Assembly (NCBI RefSeq): GCF_002752655.1
Contig: NZ_CP023737.1
Span: 3,434,001-3,498,000, forward strand
Direction: 5' to 3'
DNA from: Methylosinus trichosporium OB3b
GTDB taxonomy: Bacteria > Pseudomonadota > Alphaproteobacteria > Rhizobiales > Beijerinckiaceae
Length of the DNA: 64,000 bases
Shown: positions 1-8,225 of the stretch, in pieces
Layout of the letters: every line of letters starts with the position of its first letter
Numbering within the stretch: the stretch's first letter is position 1
The notes under the pieces: generated by a model
Seen by the model: the letters and a program-made list of their open reading frames with translations, nothing else
Database searches by the model: none
What the model was told of the DNA's origin: nothing
Translations under genes and position numbers: made by a program

Positions 1-1
1 C

Positions 2-283
2 CTCGAGGATCTGTCCGGCGGCACCTTCACCATCTCCAATGGCGGCACCTATGGCTCGCTGATGTCGACGCCGATCCTCAACGCCCCGCAATCGGGCATT
101 CTCGGCATGCATAAGATCGAGGAGCGCCCGGTGGTCGTCGCCGGCAAGATCGAGATCCGGCCGATGATGTATCTCGCCCTCTCCTACGACCATCGCATTG
201 TCGACGGGAAGGAGGCGGTGACCTTTCTGGTGCGGGTCAAGGAGCAGCTCGAGGACCCGGCGCGCATCGTTCTCGACCTGTAG
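2..283 (+). CDS. sucB: Dihydrolipoyllysine succinyltransferase (E2 of 2-oxoglutarate dehydrogenase), C-terminal end
   Basis: The window opens inside this gene, so only the last 93 codons are present, in the frame starting at base 2. The fragment carries the acyltransferase-core signature [11 protein letters not shown], whose DHRxxDG holds the catalytic His and Asp of 2-oxoacid dehydrogenase E2 enzymes, and it ends [11 protein letters not shown] as SucB proteins usually do. The enzyme transfers succinyl groups from lipoamide to CoA in the TCA cycle. A branched-chain or pyruvate E2 is possible, but [17 protein letters not shown] is typical of SucB. Confidence 0.9.
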   Translation, partial: LEDLSGGTFTISNGGTYGSLMSTPILNAPQSGILGMHKIEERPVVVAGKIEIRPMMYLALSYDHRIVDGKEAVTFLVRVKEQLEDPARIVLDL

Positions 284-408
284 CGTTAGCAGAACGAGAA
301 TCCTCGGCGCCGCCCCTAACAATCCGGGGCTACGATGTACAAATATCTCCTGTGCTACGAAGGTAGGCGCCCGTAAGGCGGGTCGTACCGACCGCCGAGG
401 AGAGTGTC

Positions 409-678
409 ATGGAAGGCAAGATCACATACGAGAGAAAGCTCCCGCCTCTGACCACCGAGCAGTTCGCCCATCTCGGCGATGGAGCCATCGCCTATGTGCG
501 GACCATGCGGTCGGAGGATGTGACGCGCCTCTATCCCCAGGCGCCTCCGATCCAGCCGGGCATCACCCTCTTCGCCCTGCTCGGCGCCGATGGCAGCCCG
601 ATCGTGCTCGCCGACACGGAAGAAGGCGCGCGGGCCAACGCCTGGGAGCATCAGCTGCAGACGGTGAGCCTCCACTGA
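409..678 (+). CDS. DUF1150 family protein
   Basis: An 89-residue protein with the features of the alphaproteobacterial DUF1150 family: AHLGDGAIAYVR near the N-terminus, then LYPQAPPIQPG, and a C-terminal NAWEHQLQTVSLH. Function is unknown. The start is supported by a GGAGAG ribosome site shortly before the ATG. It has no signal peptide or membrane segment, so it is presumably cytosolic. A strong hairpin follows the stop codon. Confidence 0.85.
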   Translation: MEGKITYERKLPPLTTEQFAHLGDGAIAYVRTMRSEDVTRLYPQAPPIQPGITLFALLGADGSPIVLADTEEGARANAWEHQLQTVSLH

Positions 679-698
679 ACGTATGATGCAGAGCTGAA

Positions 699-722
699 AG
701 AGCGAGCCTGAAGGCTCGCTCT
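699..722. terminator. Perfect 11-bp hairpin after the DUF1150 gene
   Basis: Arms 699-709 (AGAGCGAGCCT) and 712-722 (AGGCTCGCTCT) pair perfectly around a 2-base loop. No T-run follows, so it is either a U-less terminator or a dispersed palindrome. The core GCGAGCCTGAAGGCTCGC recurs in both arms of the hairpin at 44350-44407. Confidence 0.6.
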
Positions 723-826
723 CGAGACACGTTCGTCGACGCAGCACAAGAGAAGCTGGCGGACCGACGTGACTGGTGTAAACTTATGCTGTCGGCCGGG
801 TCACGGTCCGAGACGGGAGCGGTGTC

Positions 827-1051
827 ATGAATGATTCGCGGTTCCACCGCATAGAGTCTGCGTGGCCGCGTTCCAACCTCGCTCTCGGTATTCGAGATTT
901 TCTCCGAGCCACCCACCACCGCTTCCAGTCCATGCGCCAGCAAGCAGCCGAGCTCGACAAGATTTCGGCCGAGGTAAAAAATCTCGCAAAGTCCATGCAG
1001 GAATACAAAGCAGAATTGCGAGATTACCAAGCTTGGGCAAAAAAGTTCTGA
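827..1051 (+). CDS. Small hypothetical helical protein
   Basis: A 74-residue ORF with a GGGAG motif about 8 bases before the ATG. The C-terminal half (QQAAELDKISAEVKNLAKSMQEYKAELRDY) has heptad-like spacing and probably forms a coiled coil. I do not recognise the family. It lies just upstream of another coiled-coil ORF with the same orientation, and the pair may be co-transcribed. The opposite strand also has open frames here, but those are Arg/Ser-rich and look like shadows. Confidence 0.5.
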   Translation: MNDSRFHRIESAWPRSNLALGIRDFLRATHHRFQSMRQQAAELDKISAEVKNLAKSMQEYKAELRDYQAWAKKF

Positions 1052-1081
1052 GCGTTTTTATTTCTCTTTGCGGAGCATTTC

Positions 1082-2896
1082 GTGTTCGGCAATAGGATAT
1101 TGTCGCAGCTCACGGTGAAGCTCGCGGAACTCTACAAGGAGATCGTGACGACGACGGTGCAGTTCGACGAGCTGCGTCGATATACGAGAGAGTCGCTCGA
1201 CGAATTCAAGCGTCTGATCGAACGGCAGAGCGACAAGATCGATCGCATCGAGCGAGAGCGGATCGCCGCCGAAGCGGAATCGACGGCGCGGATCAAATAT
1301 CTCGAAAGTCGCCTCGATTTGTTGAGCGAGAAAGCGCTTCACGTCGCCATGTCGGAGATGGCCGCCGAATATGCGAAGCGTGGACGGAATGGAAGCTCGG
1401 ACGAGGCGCCGCCGGCCCAAAGGCTGACCGACGGCGCAAAAGGACCGCTACCCCCCCACTACCGTCGTGAACACCTGCCCGCCGCGCGCCAGCGTGATCT
1501 TCCAGTAATAGCGGCGCCCGCCCGTCGCCTGCTCCAGCTCGCGCGTCGTGCCGATCTTCTCGTCATTGATGGCGAGGATCACGTCGCCCTTCTGCAAATT
1601 GAGCCGCGCAGCGGTGGAGTCCTCGTCGATCTCGGTCACCACCACGCCGATGGCGACGCCCTGCACCGACAGCTCCTCGACCACGGCCGGCGACAGATTG
1701 ACCACCGTCGCGCCGGCGAAGGGCGAAGCGCCCTTCACCTTCACCGGATCGCGCGCCGGAGTCTCCGGCGCCGGGGCGAGGCGCAGTGGCAGAAACACCG
1801 TCTTGCCGCCGCGCAGCACGCCGAGCGTCGCCTGACCGCCGAGCGGCTTGGTGGCGAGCCGATAGCCGACCGCCTCCGGATCGTCGGCCGACTGGCCGTC
1901 CACCGAGACGATGACGTCGCCGCGCTTCAGCCCCGCCTCGGCGGCCGGACCCTTGGCGATGAGATCGGCGATCAGCGCGCCGGCCGGCCGCTCGAGCCCG
2001 AGCCCATCGGAAATCTCCTTGGAGAGATTTTGCAACGTGGCGCCGAGCCACGGCCGTTTCACCTGATGGCCGCCGCCCTTGGCCGCCGCCACGACGATCT
2101 TGACCATATTGACCGGAATGGCGAAGCCGATGCCGACCGAGCCGCCGGACTTCGAGAAGATCGCGGAATTGATGCCGACGACGCGCCCGTTCATGTCGAC
2201 GAGCGGACCGCCCGAATTGCCGGGATTGATCGAGGCGTCGGTCTGGATGAAGAAGCCATAGTCGGAGATGCCGACCTGCGTGCGGGCCAGCGCCGAGACG
2301 ATGCCCTGCGTCACCGTCTGGCCGACGCCGAAGGGATTGCCGATGGCGAGCGTGAGATCGCCGACCTCGAGCGCATCCGAATCGCCGAGCTCCATGGTGG
2401 GGAAGGCGGAGCCCTCGGTCAGCTTCAGCACGGCGAGGTCGGTGCGCGGGTCGCGCAGCAGGATCTTCGCGGGAATCTCGCGCTTGTCGGCGAGCGACAC
2501 CTTGACGTCGGTCATGCCCTCGATGACGTGATTATTGGTGACGACGAGCCCGCCCGCATCGACAATGACCCCGGAGCCGAGCGACTGAGCGGTGGGACCG
2601 CGCGGCCCTCCGCCGCCCTCGCCGAAGAAGCGGCGGAAGATCGGATCGTCCAAGAACGGGTTGACGGGCCGCTGCTCGATCCGCGTCGCAAACACATTGA
2701 CGACGGCCGGGCTCGCCTTTTTGACGATCGGCGAGAAGGAGAGCACCGCGTCCGCATGCGATTGCGGCACGACGCGCGGCTGCTGCGCGAGCGCCGCCTC
2801 GCCGAGCCCGCAAATAAAAGCCGCCGCAATGAGTTGTCGCCAGAAACGTCGCATTCGCCGATCCTCTCGGGGGTAGATTCGCCGCGCGCATATTAG
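1082..2896 (+). CDS. Hypothetical coiled-coil protein; only the first ~120 codons are credible
   Basis: Begins at GTG 1082 after a GGAG motif, 30 bases downstream of the previous small ORF. Residues 5-100 form a convincing amphipathic coiled coil (for example LIERQSDKIDRIERERIAAE). After about codon 120 the frame runs on, without a stop, antisense to the whole degP-like gene as Arg/His-rich nonsense until 2896. A plausible ancestral stop in another frame is the TGA at 1426-1428, so the gene may have lost its stop by frameshift. Treat 1082 to about 1430 as the real part. Confidence 0.3.
   Translation: MFGNRILSQLTVKLAELYKEIVTTTVQFDELRRYTRESLDEFKRLIERQSDKIDRIERERIAAEAESTARIKYLESRLDLLSEKALHVAMSEMAAEYAKRGRNGSSDEAPPAQRLTDGAKGPLPPHYRREHLPAARQRDLPVIAAPARRLLQLARRADLLVIDGEDHVALLQIEPRSGGVLVDLGHHHADGDALHRQLLDHGRRQIDHRRAGEGRSALHLHRIARRSLRRRGEAQWQKHRLAAAQHAERRLTAERLGGEPIADRLRIVGRLAVHRDDDVAALQPRLGGRTLGDEIGDQRAGRPLEPEPIGNLLGEILQRGAEPRPFHLMAAALGRRHDDLDHIDRNGEADADRAAGLREDRGIDADDAPVHVDERTARIAGIDRGVGLDEEAIVGDADLRAGQRRDDALRHRLADAEGIADGEREIADLERIRIAELHGGEGGALGQLQHGEVGARVAQQDLRGNLALVGERHLDVGHALDDVIIGDDEPARIDNDPGAERLSGGTARPSAALAEEAAEDRIVQERVDGPLLDPRRKHIDDGRARLFDDRREGEHRVRMRLRHDARLLRERRLAEPANKSRRNELSPETSHSPILSGVDSPRAY
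1448..2854 (-). CDS. degP: Periplasmic serine protease, DegP/HtrA (Do) family
   Basis: A 468-residue protein with an N-terminal signal peptide ending near ALAQQ (about residue 23). The trypsin-like domain shows the triad His109 (TNNHVI), Asp139 (RTDLAVL) and Ser214 (GNSGGPL). Two PDZ domains follow, at about 255-350 and 370-460, the second containing GDVILAINDEKI. DegP-type proteases degrade or refold misfolded envelope proteins in the periplasm. The length fits the family. The exact paralogue (DegP, DegQ or MucD-like) cannot be told from sequence alone. Confidence 0.92.
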   Translation of the reverse strand: MRRFWRQLIAAAFICGLGEAALAQQPRVVPQSHADAVLSFSPIVKKASPAVVNVFATRIEQRPVNPFLDDPIFRRFFGEGGGGPRGPTAQSLGSGVIVDAGGLVVTNNHVIEGMTDVKVSLADKREIPAKILLRDPRTDLAVLKLTEGSAFPTMELGDSDALEVGDLTLAIGNPFGVGQTVTQGIVSALARTQVGISDYGFFIQTDASINPGNSGGPLVDMNGRVVGINSAIFSKSGGSVGIGFAIPVNMVKIVVAAAKGGGHQVKRPWLGATLQNLSKEISDGLGLERPAGALIADLIAKGPAAEAGLKRGDVIVSVDGQSADDPEAVGYRLATKPLGGQATLGVLRGGKTVFLPLRLAPAPETPARDPVKVKGASPFAGATVVNLSPAVVEELSVQGVAIGVVVTEIDEDSTAARLNLQKGDVILAINDEKIGTTRELEQATGGRRYYWKITLARGGQVFTTVVGG

Positions 2897-2929
2897 CGCG
2901 AAAAGCGACCGGCTCGTGGAATTCGGCGC

Positions 2930-3601
2930 TCAGAAAGGGCGGGCCGTGTAGACCACATGCAGCGGATCGCCGTCGACGCCGCGCGCCGCGACCTCCTGCG
3001 CGCGCCAGCGCCATCCGGCCGCGTCGAGCGCCGTCTCGAAACTGGGCGAGGGATCGGCGGACCAGACGGCGAGCACGCCCTCCCGCGCCAGCGCGGCGCG
3101 CAGGCGCGCCAGCCCTTCGCGCGAATAGAGCGCGCCATTGGCGGCGCAGGAGAGCGCATCCGGTCCATTGTCGACGTCGAGAAGCACGGCGTCGAAAGCA
3201 TTGTCGGCGGAGGCTATCGTCTCGGCGATATCGCCGACGCGCAGATTGACGCGCGGATCGTCGAGGGGGCGGCCGGCGAGCGGCGCCAGCGGGCCTCGGC
3301 ACCAGCCGACGATCTCGGGCAGCAGCTCGCAGACCGTCACCCGCGCCGCGGGCGGGGCGCCGTCGAGCGCAGCGCGCAAGGTGAAGCCGAGGCCGAGGCC
3401 GCCGACGAGAATGCGCGTCGCCGGCGCGTGCAGCTCTTCGAGCGCCAGCTGCGCCAGCGCCTCCTCCGAACGATGCGCGCGATTGGACATGAGGTCATAG
3501 CCGTTGCAGCGGATCTCGAAGACACCGGCGCGGCGGCGCAGGATCAGCTCGTCGCCCGCCGCCGTCCGGGCTCTGGCCAGCTCCTCCCAAATCTCGATCA
3601 T
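2930..3601 (-). CDS. Spermidine-synthase-like SAM-fold protein
   Basis: A 223-residue Rossmann-fold protein. LVGGLGLGFTLRAAL is the SAM/dcSAM-binding glycine loop, followed by VCELLPEIVGWCR (acidic residue at the end of strand 2) and DAVLLDVDNGPDAL (strand 4). These match the spermidine synthase/methyltransferase-like family found in many proteobacteria. The start at 3601 is chosen because AAGGGAGCGGG lies just upstream; an in-frame extension to 3697 lacks family similarity. True polyamine synthesis is not proven. Confidence 0.75.
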   Translation of the reverse strand: MIEIWEELARARTAAGDELILRRRAGVFEIRCNGYDLMSNRAHRSEEALAQLALEELHAPATRILVGGLGLGFTLRAALDGAPPAARVTVCELLPEIVGWCRGPLAPLAGRPLDDPRVNLRVGDIAETIASADNAFDAVLLDVDNGPDALSCAANGALYSREGLARLRAALAREGVLAVWSADPSPSFETALDAAGWRWRAQEVAARGVDGDPLHVVYTARPF

Positions 3602-3783
3602 CCCGCTCCCTTCGCTGCGGCGCCTTGACGGAAACCACGGGAGCGCGCATGTTAGCCCCATGCTGCGCACGCTCCGCTCCCGCATCTGTCGGATCATTAT
3701 CAGCTAGCGAAATCGCTGGCCGGAGCCGTCACGTCCCTCTTCGACACAAATGACGCCCCGGGCCGGCAGGCCGAGGGGAAACC

Positions 3784-5241
3784 ATGTCGTCCGACGCTCC
3801 CGTTTTGAAGCTCTACAACACGCTGACGCGCGTTAAAGAGGAATTCCGGCCGATCGATCCGGCCAATGTGCGCATGTATGTCTGCGGGCCGACTGTCTAT
3901 GACTACGCCCATATCGGCAACGCCCGGCCGCTGATCGTCTTCGACGTGCTGTTCCGGCTGCTGCGCCAGCTCTATGGCGCCGAGCATGTGACCTATGTCC
4001 GCAACATCACCGATGTCGACGACAAGATCAACGCCCGCGCCGCCGAGCGCGGCATTTCGATCCGCGAGCTGACCGAGGGCACCAACGCCATCTTCCAGGC
4101 CGATGTCGCTGCGCTCGGCTGCCTGCCGCCCAGCGTGCAGCCGCGCGCGACAGAACATATCGCGCAGATGATCGCCCTCGTCGAGAAGCTCATCGCCTCC
4201 GGCCATGCCTATGCCGCCGACGGCCATGTGCTGTTCGACGTGCCGTCGATGGCCGATTACGGCCGGCTGTCGCGCCGCCCGCTGGACGAGATGATCGCCG
4301 GCGCGAGAGTCGACGTCGCGCCCTATAAGCGCGGCGACATGGATTTCGTGCTGTGGAAGCCGTCGAAGGACAGCGAGCCCGGCTGGGACTCGCCCTGGGG
4401 GCGCGGCCGGCCGGGCTGGCATCTCGAATGCTCGGCGATGTCGTGGAAGCATCTCGGCGAGACCTTCGACATTCACGGCGGCGGCATCGATCTCGTCTTC
4501 CCGCATCACGAGAACGAGATCGCCCAGACGCGCTGCGCCTTCGGCCACGAAGTGATGGCGAATTACTGGATGCACAATGGATTCCTGCAGGTCGAGGGCG
4601 AGAAGATGTCCAAGAGCCTGGGGAATTTCGTGACGATTCACGAACTGTTGCACACGGAGAATTTCGGCGGACGCAAATGGCCGGGCGAGGTGCTGCGCCT
4701 CGCTATGCTGCGGACGCATTATCGCCAGCCGATCGATTTCACCGTGAAGGCGCTGGAGGAGGCGGAACGAACTCTGCTGCGATGGAGAAGATTCGTCGAG
4801 TTGGCCTTGAGTCTAGATGACGACATATCCGATTTCGGACCATTACCGTCGGCATTTATGGAATATCTTGCTGATGATCTAAATACTCCGGCCGCTTTGA
4901 GCCGGATTCATGAATTAGCCCGCGTCGGGCCGACCGCCGCTCTGGAGTGGGGGGAAGAGTCAACCGCAGCATCGCCTGTTGAGCAGCAAATTGCGGCGGC
5001 GCGGCTACGGGCGGCGTTGTCGCTCTTGGGATTGCAGACGATTCTTGATCCAGCGTGGCAGAGATCAAGCGTTGACGAAGCGGAAAGCGACAAAATTAAA
5101 GAGTTAATTGAGAGACGCCGCACTGCTCGTGCCACAAAAAACTGGGCCGAGTCCGACCGCATCCGCGACGCGCTCGCAGCAATGGGCGTCGCGCTGAAGG
5201 ACAATAAGGACGGCACGACGACATGGGAAGTGAAGCGGTGA
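3784..5241 (+). CDS. cysS: Cysteine--tRNA ligase
   Basis: A 485-residue class I aminoacyl-tRNA synthetase that charges tRNA-Cys in the cytosol. It has the zinc-site Cys34 (YVCGPTVYD), the HIGH-type motif HIGN at 43-46 and KMSKS at 274-278 ([10 protein letters not shown]). An AGGGGA site precedes the ATG. Codon use changes sharply at about 4770: from there to about 5150 the gene uses many A/T-ending codons (cta, tta, ata, att, aat) that are rare earlier. The anticodon-binding end therefore looks recombined or foreign, although the frame stays intact. Confidence 0.95.
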   Translation: MSSDAPVLKLYNTLTRVKEEFRPIDPANVRMYVCGPTVYDYAHIGNARPLIVFDVLFRLLRQLYGAEHVTYVRNITDVDDKINARAAERGISIRELTEGTNAIFQADVAALGCLPPSVQPRATEHIAQMIALVEKLIASGHAYAADGHVLFDVPSMADYGRLSRRPLDEMIAGARVDVAPYKRGDMDFVLWKPSKDSEPGWDSPWGRGRPGWHLECSAMSWKHLGETFDIHGGGIDLVFPHHENEIAQTRCAFGHEVMANYWMHNGFLQVEGEKMSKSLGNFVTIHELLHTENFGGRKWPGEVLRLAMLRTHYRQPIDFTVKALEEAERTLLRWRRFVELALSLDDDISDFGPLPSAFMEYLADDLNTPAALSRIHELARVGPTAALEWGEESTAASPVEQQIAAARLRAALSLLGLQTILDPAWQRSSVDEAESDKIKELIERRRTARATKNWAESDRIRDALAAMGVALKDNKDGTTTWEVKR

Positions 5242-5270
5242 GGCCCACCACCTATCCCTGTTCGCGCAAT

Positions 5271-5403
5271 CCCTCTCCCATAGGGAGAGGATGGCCGCGG
5301 AGCGGCCGGGTGAGGGGCTACGGCGCCGGGGGCTTTGGCGGAGAGCGGGGCTCCCCTCATCCGACCCCGCTTCGCGGGGCCACCTTCTCCCCATGGGAGA
5401 AGG
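5271..5403. repeat. Inverted pair of REP-like hairpins (copy A)
   Basis: Two oppositely oriented copies of a REP-like unit lie between cysS and the convergent DUF559 gene. The second copy (5352-5403) reads CCCCTCATCCGACCCC, then the hairpin GCTTCGC, then CCACCTTCTCCCC-AT-GGGAGAAGG. The first (5271-5318) is a degenerate copy in the opposite orientation. The same pairing occurs at 8098-9543 and 47433-47644. Confidence 0.75.
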
Positions 5404-5426
5404 AGTCGCGCTCCACCACTCGGACT

Positions 5427-5798
5427 CTAATCGAGGCGCGGAAAAGGGCGCCTCGGCGCGCGGCAGCGGGCAATGTCCGCGGCGCGGCGGATTTCCTGCA
5501 GAACCCAGTCGAGCCGCTCTTTCACTTCGTCATTGGTGAAACGCAGCTCCAAAAATCCGTGGCTCTCGATCACCGTGCGGCGCTCCGCGTCCGAGATCGG
5601 CTGCTCCGCATGATGCTTGCCGTCGAGCTCGATCGTCAGGCCGAGCTCATAACAGCAAAAATCGGCGATATAGCCGGCGATCGGCGTCTGTCGCCGGAAC
5701 TTCAGCCCATCGAGCTTCGACGCCCGCAACTCGCGCCACAGCAGCGATTCCGCGGGCGTGCTCGTGGCGCGCAATCGCCGCGCGAATGGCTTCGACAT
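5427..5798 (-). CDS. DUF559 domain protein (Vsr-like endonuclease fold)
   Basis: A 123-residue protein with the DUF559 signature in order: TPAESLLWRELRASKL, GLKFRRQTPIAGYIADF, LTIELDGKHH, and RFTNDEVKERLDWVLQEI. The family has the very-short-patch-repair endonuclease fold, with acidic residues (Asp of YIADF, Glu/Asp of IELDG) matching catalytic positions. Function is unproven. The ATG at 5798 has AGGAAG about 10 bases upstream; longer in-frame starts to 5882 are possible. It overlaps no other gene and converges on cysS. Confidence 0.75.
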   Translation of the reverse strand: MSKPFARRLRATSTPAESLLWRELRASKLDGLKFRRQTPIAGYIADFCCYELGLTIELDGKHHAEQPISDAERRTVIESHGFLELRFTNDEVKERLDWVLQEIRRAADIARCRAPRRPFPRLD

Positions 5799-5859
5799 GA
5801 ACGCGAGCTTCCTGCCGGATCGCATCAAAATCAAGCATCGCAACCGTGAGGAGACGTCC

Positions 5860-5994
5860 ATGCCTGACATCGACTGGCGCAAATATCTCCCCTTCCCGGG
5901 GCATTGGGCGTCCTATCTCCTCTTCAAGCTGCTCATCCTCGCTCTCGCCGCGGCTTTCGCCTGGCGTGTGCTGAGCGCGTTCGAGGTGATCTGA
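5860..5994 (+). CDS. Small single-span membrane protein
   Basis: A 44-residue peptide beginning MPDIDWRKYLPFPGHW, followed by one hydrophobic helix (YLLFKLLILALAAAFAW). GAGGAG lies about 6 bases before the ATG. Its stop overlaps the next start by one base (TGATG), which suggests translational coupling to the downstream acetyltransferase. I know no function for it; it could be a membrane-anchored helper or regulatory peptide. Confidence 0.65.
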   Translation: MPDIDWRKYLPFPGHWASYLLFKLLILALAAAFAWRVLSAFEVI

Positions 5995-6497
5995 TGGGCC
6001 GCGCCGCCGCTCCGCCGGGCCTTCGTCCCTTTCTGCCGGCAGATACGCCGCTGCTCGCAGAACTCTTCCGCGAGAGCGTCGAGACGCTCGCCGCCGAGGA
6101 CTATGACGAGGATCAGCGCGCCGCCTGGGCCGCGGCGGCCGATGACGAAGCGGCCTTCGCGCAAAAGCTCGCGGGCGCGCTGACCCTCGTCGCCTCGCTC
6201 GATGGAGAAATCGCCGGCTTCGCCTCGCTGCGCGATAACACACGCCTCGACATGCTCTATGTGCATCCGCGCGCGGCGCGGCGCGGCGTCGGCGCGGCGC
6301 TGACCGATGCGCTGGAAAAGCTCGCGCAGGCGCGCGGCGCGCGCGAGATCAGCGTCGACGCCTCCGATGCGGCGCGCGATTTCTTCGCCGCGCGCGGCTA
6401 TGTTCCCTATCAGCGCAACACGCGTGAATTGCGCGGCGAATGGCTCGGCAACACGACGATGAAGAAGACGCTCGACGAAAAGGCGCAGGCGCGATGA
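5994..6497 (+). CDS. GNAT family N-acetyltransferase
   Basis: A 167-residue protein. The central LDMLYVHPRAARRGVGAAL is the beta4/motif A acetyl-CoA loop (RxxGxG/A-type) of GNAT enzymes, followed by the usual DASDAARDFFAARGYVPY strand-helix. The substrate is unknown. The start at 5994 overlaps the previous stop, and its own stop overlaps the cimA start (ATGA), so 5860-8089 is likely one operon. An in-frame extension to 5904 would lie antisense to nothing, but it lacks GNAT similarity. Confidence 0.85.
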   Translation: MGRAAAPPGLRPFLPADTPLLAELFRESVETLAAEDYDEDQRAAWAAAADDEAAFAQKLAGALTLVASLDGEIAGFASLRDNTRLDMLYVHPRAARRGVGAALTDALEKLAQARGAREISVDASDAARDFFAARGYVPYQRNTRELRGEWLGNTTMKKTLDEKAQAR

Positions 6498-8089
6498 CGC
6501 GGGAACGGCTGACGATCTTCGATACGACATTGCGCGACGGCGCGCAGACGACCGGCGTCGATTTCTCGCTCGCCGACAAGCGCCAGATCGCCGCGCTTCT
6601 CGACGATCTCGGCGTCGATTATATCGAAGGCGGCTATCCCGGCGCCAATCCGCTCGACACCGAATTCTTCGCGAAGCGGCCGCAGACGAAGGCGCGCTTC
6701 GCCGCCTTCGGCATGACGCGCCGACAGGGCCGCTCGGCCGCCAATGATCCGGGCGTCGCCGCTCTGCTCGACGCCGATTGCGATTGCGTCACCTTCGTCG
6801 CCAAGGCGTGGGATTATCAGGTGCGCGTCGCGCTGCGCTCGACGCTCGAGGATAATCTCGACGGCATTCGCCAATCGGTCGCCGCCGCCGTTGCGCGCGG
6901 CAAGGAAGCGCTCGTCGATTGCGAGCATTTCTTCGACGGCTACAAGGACAATCGCGATTATGCTCTTTGCTGCGCCATCGCCGCGCATGAGGCGGGAGCG
7001 CGATGGATCGTGCTGTGCGACACCAATGGCGGCTCGCAGCCGCATGAGGTCGAGCGCATCGTCGCCGAGGTCGCGCGCGTCATTCCCGGCGAGCGGCTCG
7101 GCATTCATGCGCATGACGACACCGGACAGGCGGTCGCCGTCTCGCTCGCCGCGCTGCGCGGCGGCGTGCGGCAGATTCAGGGCGCGCTGAATGGCCTCGG
7201 CGAGCGCTGCGGCAACGCCAATCTCACCACCATCATCGCCAATCTTCTGCTGAAGAGCGATTATGCCGATCGCTTCGAGATCGGCGTGACGCGCGAGAGC
7301 CTCACGGGCCTCACCCGCGCGAGCCATGCGCTCGACGAATTGCTGAACCGCGCGCCGAACCGCCATGCGCCCTATGTCGGCGCCGGCGCCTTCGCCACCA
7401 AGGCCGGCATTCACGCTTCCGCCGTGCTCGCCGATCCGCGCACCTATGAGCATGTGCCGCCCGAGAGCGTCGGCAATCAGCGCCGCGTGCTGGTGTCGGA
7501 TCAGGCCGGCAAATCCAATATCGTCGCCGAGCTCGAACGCCTCGGGCTGACGCTGCGCAAGGACGATCCGCGCCTTACGCGCCTGCTCGAGGAGGTGAAG
7601 GAGAAGGAGGCGCAGGGCTACGCCTTTGAAGGCGCCGACGCGTCCTTCTTTCTGCTCGCCAAGCGCGTGCTCGGCGAGCTGCCACATTATTTCGACATCG
7701 AGCGCTACAGCGTCGCGGTCGATCGCCGCTTCGGCGCGATCGGCGCCTCGGACGACGCCGGCGCCGAGGCGATCGTGAAGCTGCGCATCGACGGACGCTC
7801 GACGATCTCGGCCGCCGAAGGCAATGGGCCGATCAACGCGCTCGACGTGGCGCTGCGCAAGGACCTCGGCAAATATCAATCCTTCATCGAGGATGTGAAG
7901 CTCGTCGATTATCGCGTGCGCGTGTTCCAGGGCGGCACCGATGCGGTGACGCGCGTGCTGGTCGAATGCGCCGACGCCAAGGGCGAGATCTGGTCGACCG
8001 TCGGCGTCTCGCCCAATGTCGTCGACGCCTCCTTCGAGGCGCTGGTCGATGCGATCATCTACAAGCTCGTGAAGTCGGGCGCGACATAG
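6494..8089 (+). CDS. cimA: (R)-citramalate synthase
   Basis: A 531-residue protein of the HMGL/LeuA superfamily. The N-terminal TIM barrel starts IFDTTLRDGAQTTGVDF (catalytic Arg and metal-binding Asp), with the metal-site motif GIHAHDDTGQAVA and GALNGLGERCGNAN further on. The C-terminal LeuA-type regulatory domain includes DYRVRVFQGGTDAVTRVLVE. It condenses pyruvate and acetyl-CoA to citramalate, the threonine-independent entry to isoleucine. It overlaps the upstream GNAT gene by four bases. Length and N-terminus fit the CimA type better than 2-isopropylmalate synthase. Confidence 0.9.
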   Translation: MTRERLTIFDTTLRDGAQTTGVDFSLADKRQIAALLDDLGVDYIEGGYPGANPLDTEFFAKRPQTKARFAAFGMTRRQGRSAANDPGVAALLDADCDCVTFVAKAWDYQVRVALRSTLEDNLDGIRQSVAAAVARGKEALVDCEHFFDGYKDNRDYALCCAIAAHEAGARWIVLCDTNGGSQPHEVERIVAEVARVIPGERLGIHAHDDTGQAVAVSLAALRGGVRQIQGALNGLGERCGNANLTTIIANLLLKSDYADRFEIGVTRESLTGLTRASHALDELLNRAPNRHAPYVGAGAFATKAGIHASAVLADPRTYEHVPPESVGNQRRVLVSDQAGKSNIVAELERLGLTLRKDDPRLTRLLEEVKEKEAQGYAFEGADASFFLLAKRVLGELPHYFDIERYSVAVDRRFGAIGASDDAGAEAIVKLRIDGRSTISAAEGNGPINALDVALRKDLGKYQSFIEDVKLVDYRVRVFQGGTDAVTRVLVECADAKGEIWSTVGVSPNVVDASFEALVDAIIYKLVKSGAT

Positions 8090-8097
8090 ACGTTCTT

Positions 8098-8225
8098 CCT
8101 TCTCCCGCGCGCGGGAAAAGGCGGCCCCGCGAAGCGGGGTCGGATGAGGGCCCGTCGAGATCGAGCGACGCGTGAAGGACCCTCATCCGACCCGACTTCG
8201 TCGGGCCACCTTCTCCCACAAGTGG
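8098..8225. repeat. Inverted pair of REP-like hairpins (copy B), interrupted by an IS
   Basis: The pair starts with CCTTCTCCCGCGCGCGGG at 8098, and the opposing copy begins with CCCTCATCCGACCC at about 8180. The closing hairpin is split: CCTTCTCCCAC lies at 8209-8219, while its partner GTGGGAGAAGG lies beyond the IS at 9533-9543. Before insertion it was CCTTCTCCCAC-AA-GTGGGAGAAGG. Confidence 0.75.

Noticed and set aside
5647..6243. A 198-codon minus-strand frame overlapping the small membrane protein and GNAT genes
   Set aside because: Arg/Ala-rich and antisense to two coupled genes with good starts; it also overlaps the DUF559 gene in another frame.
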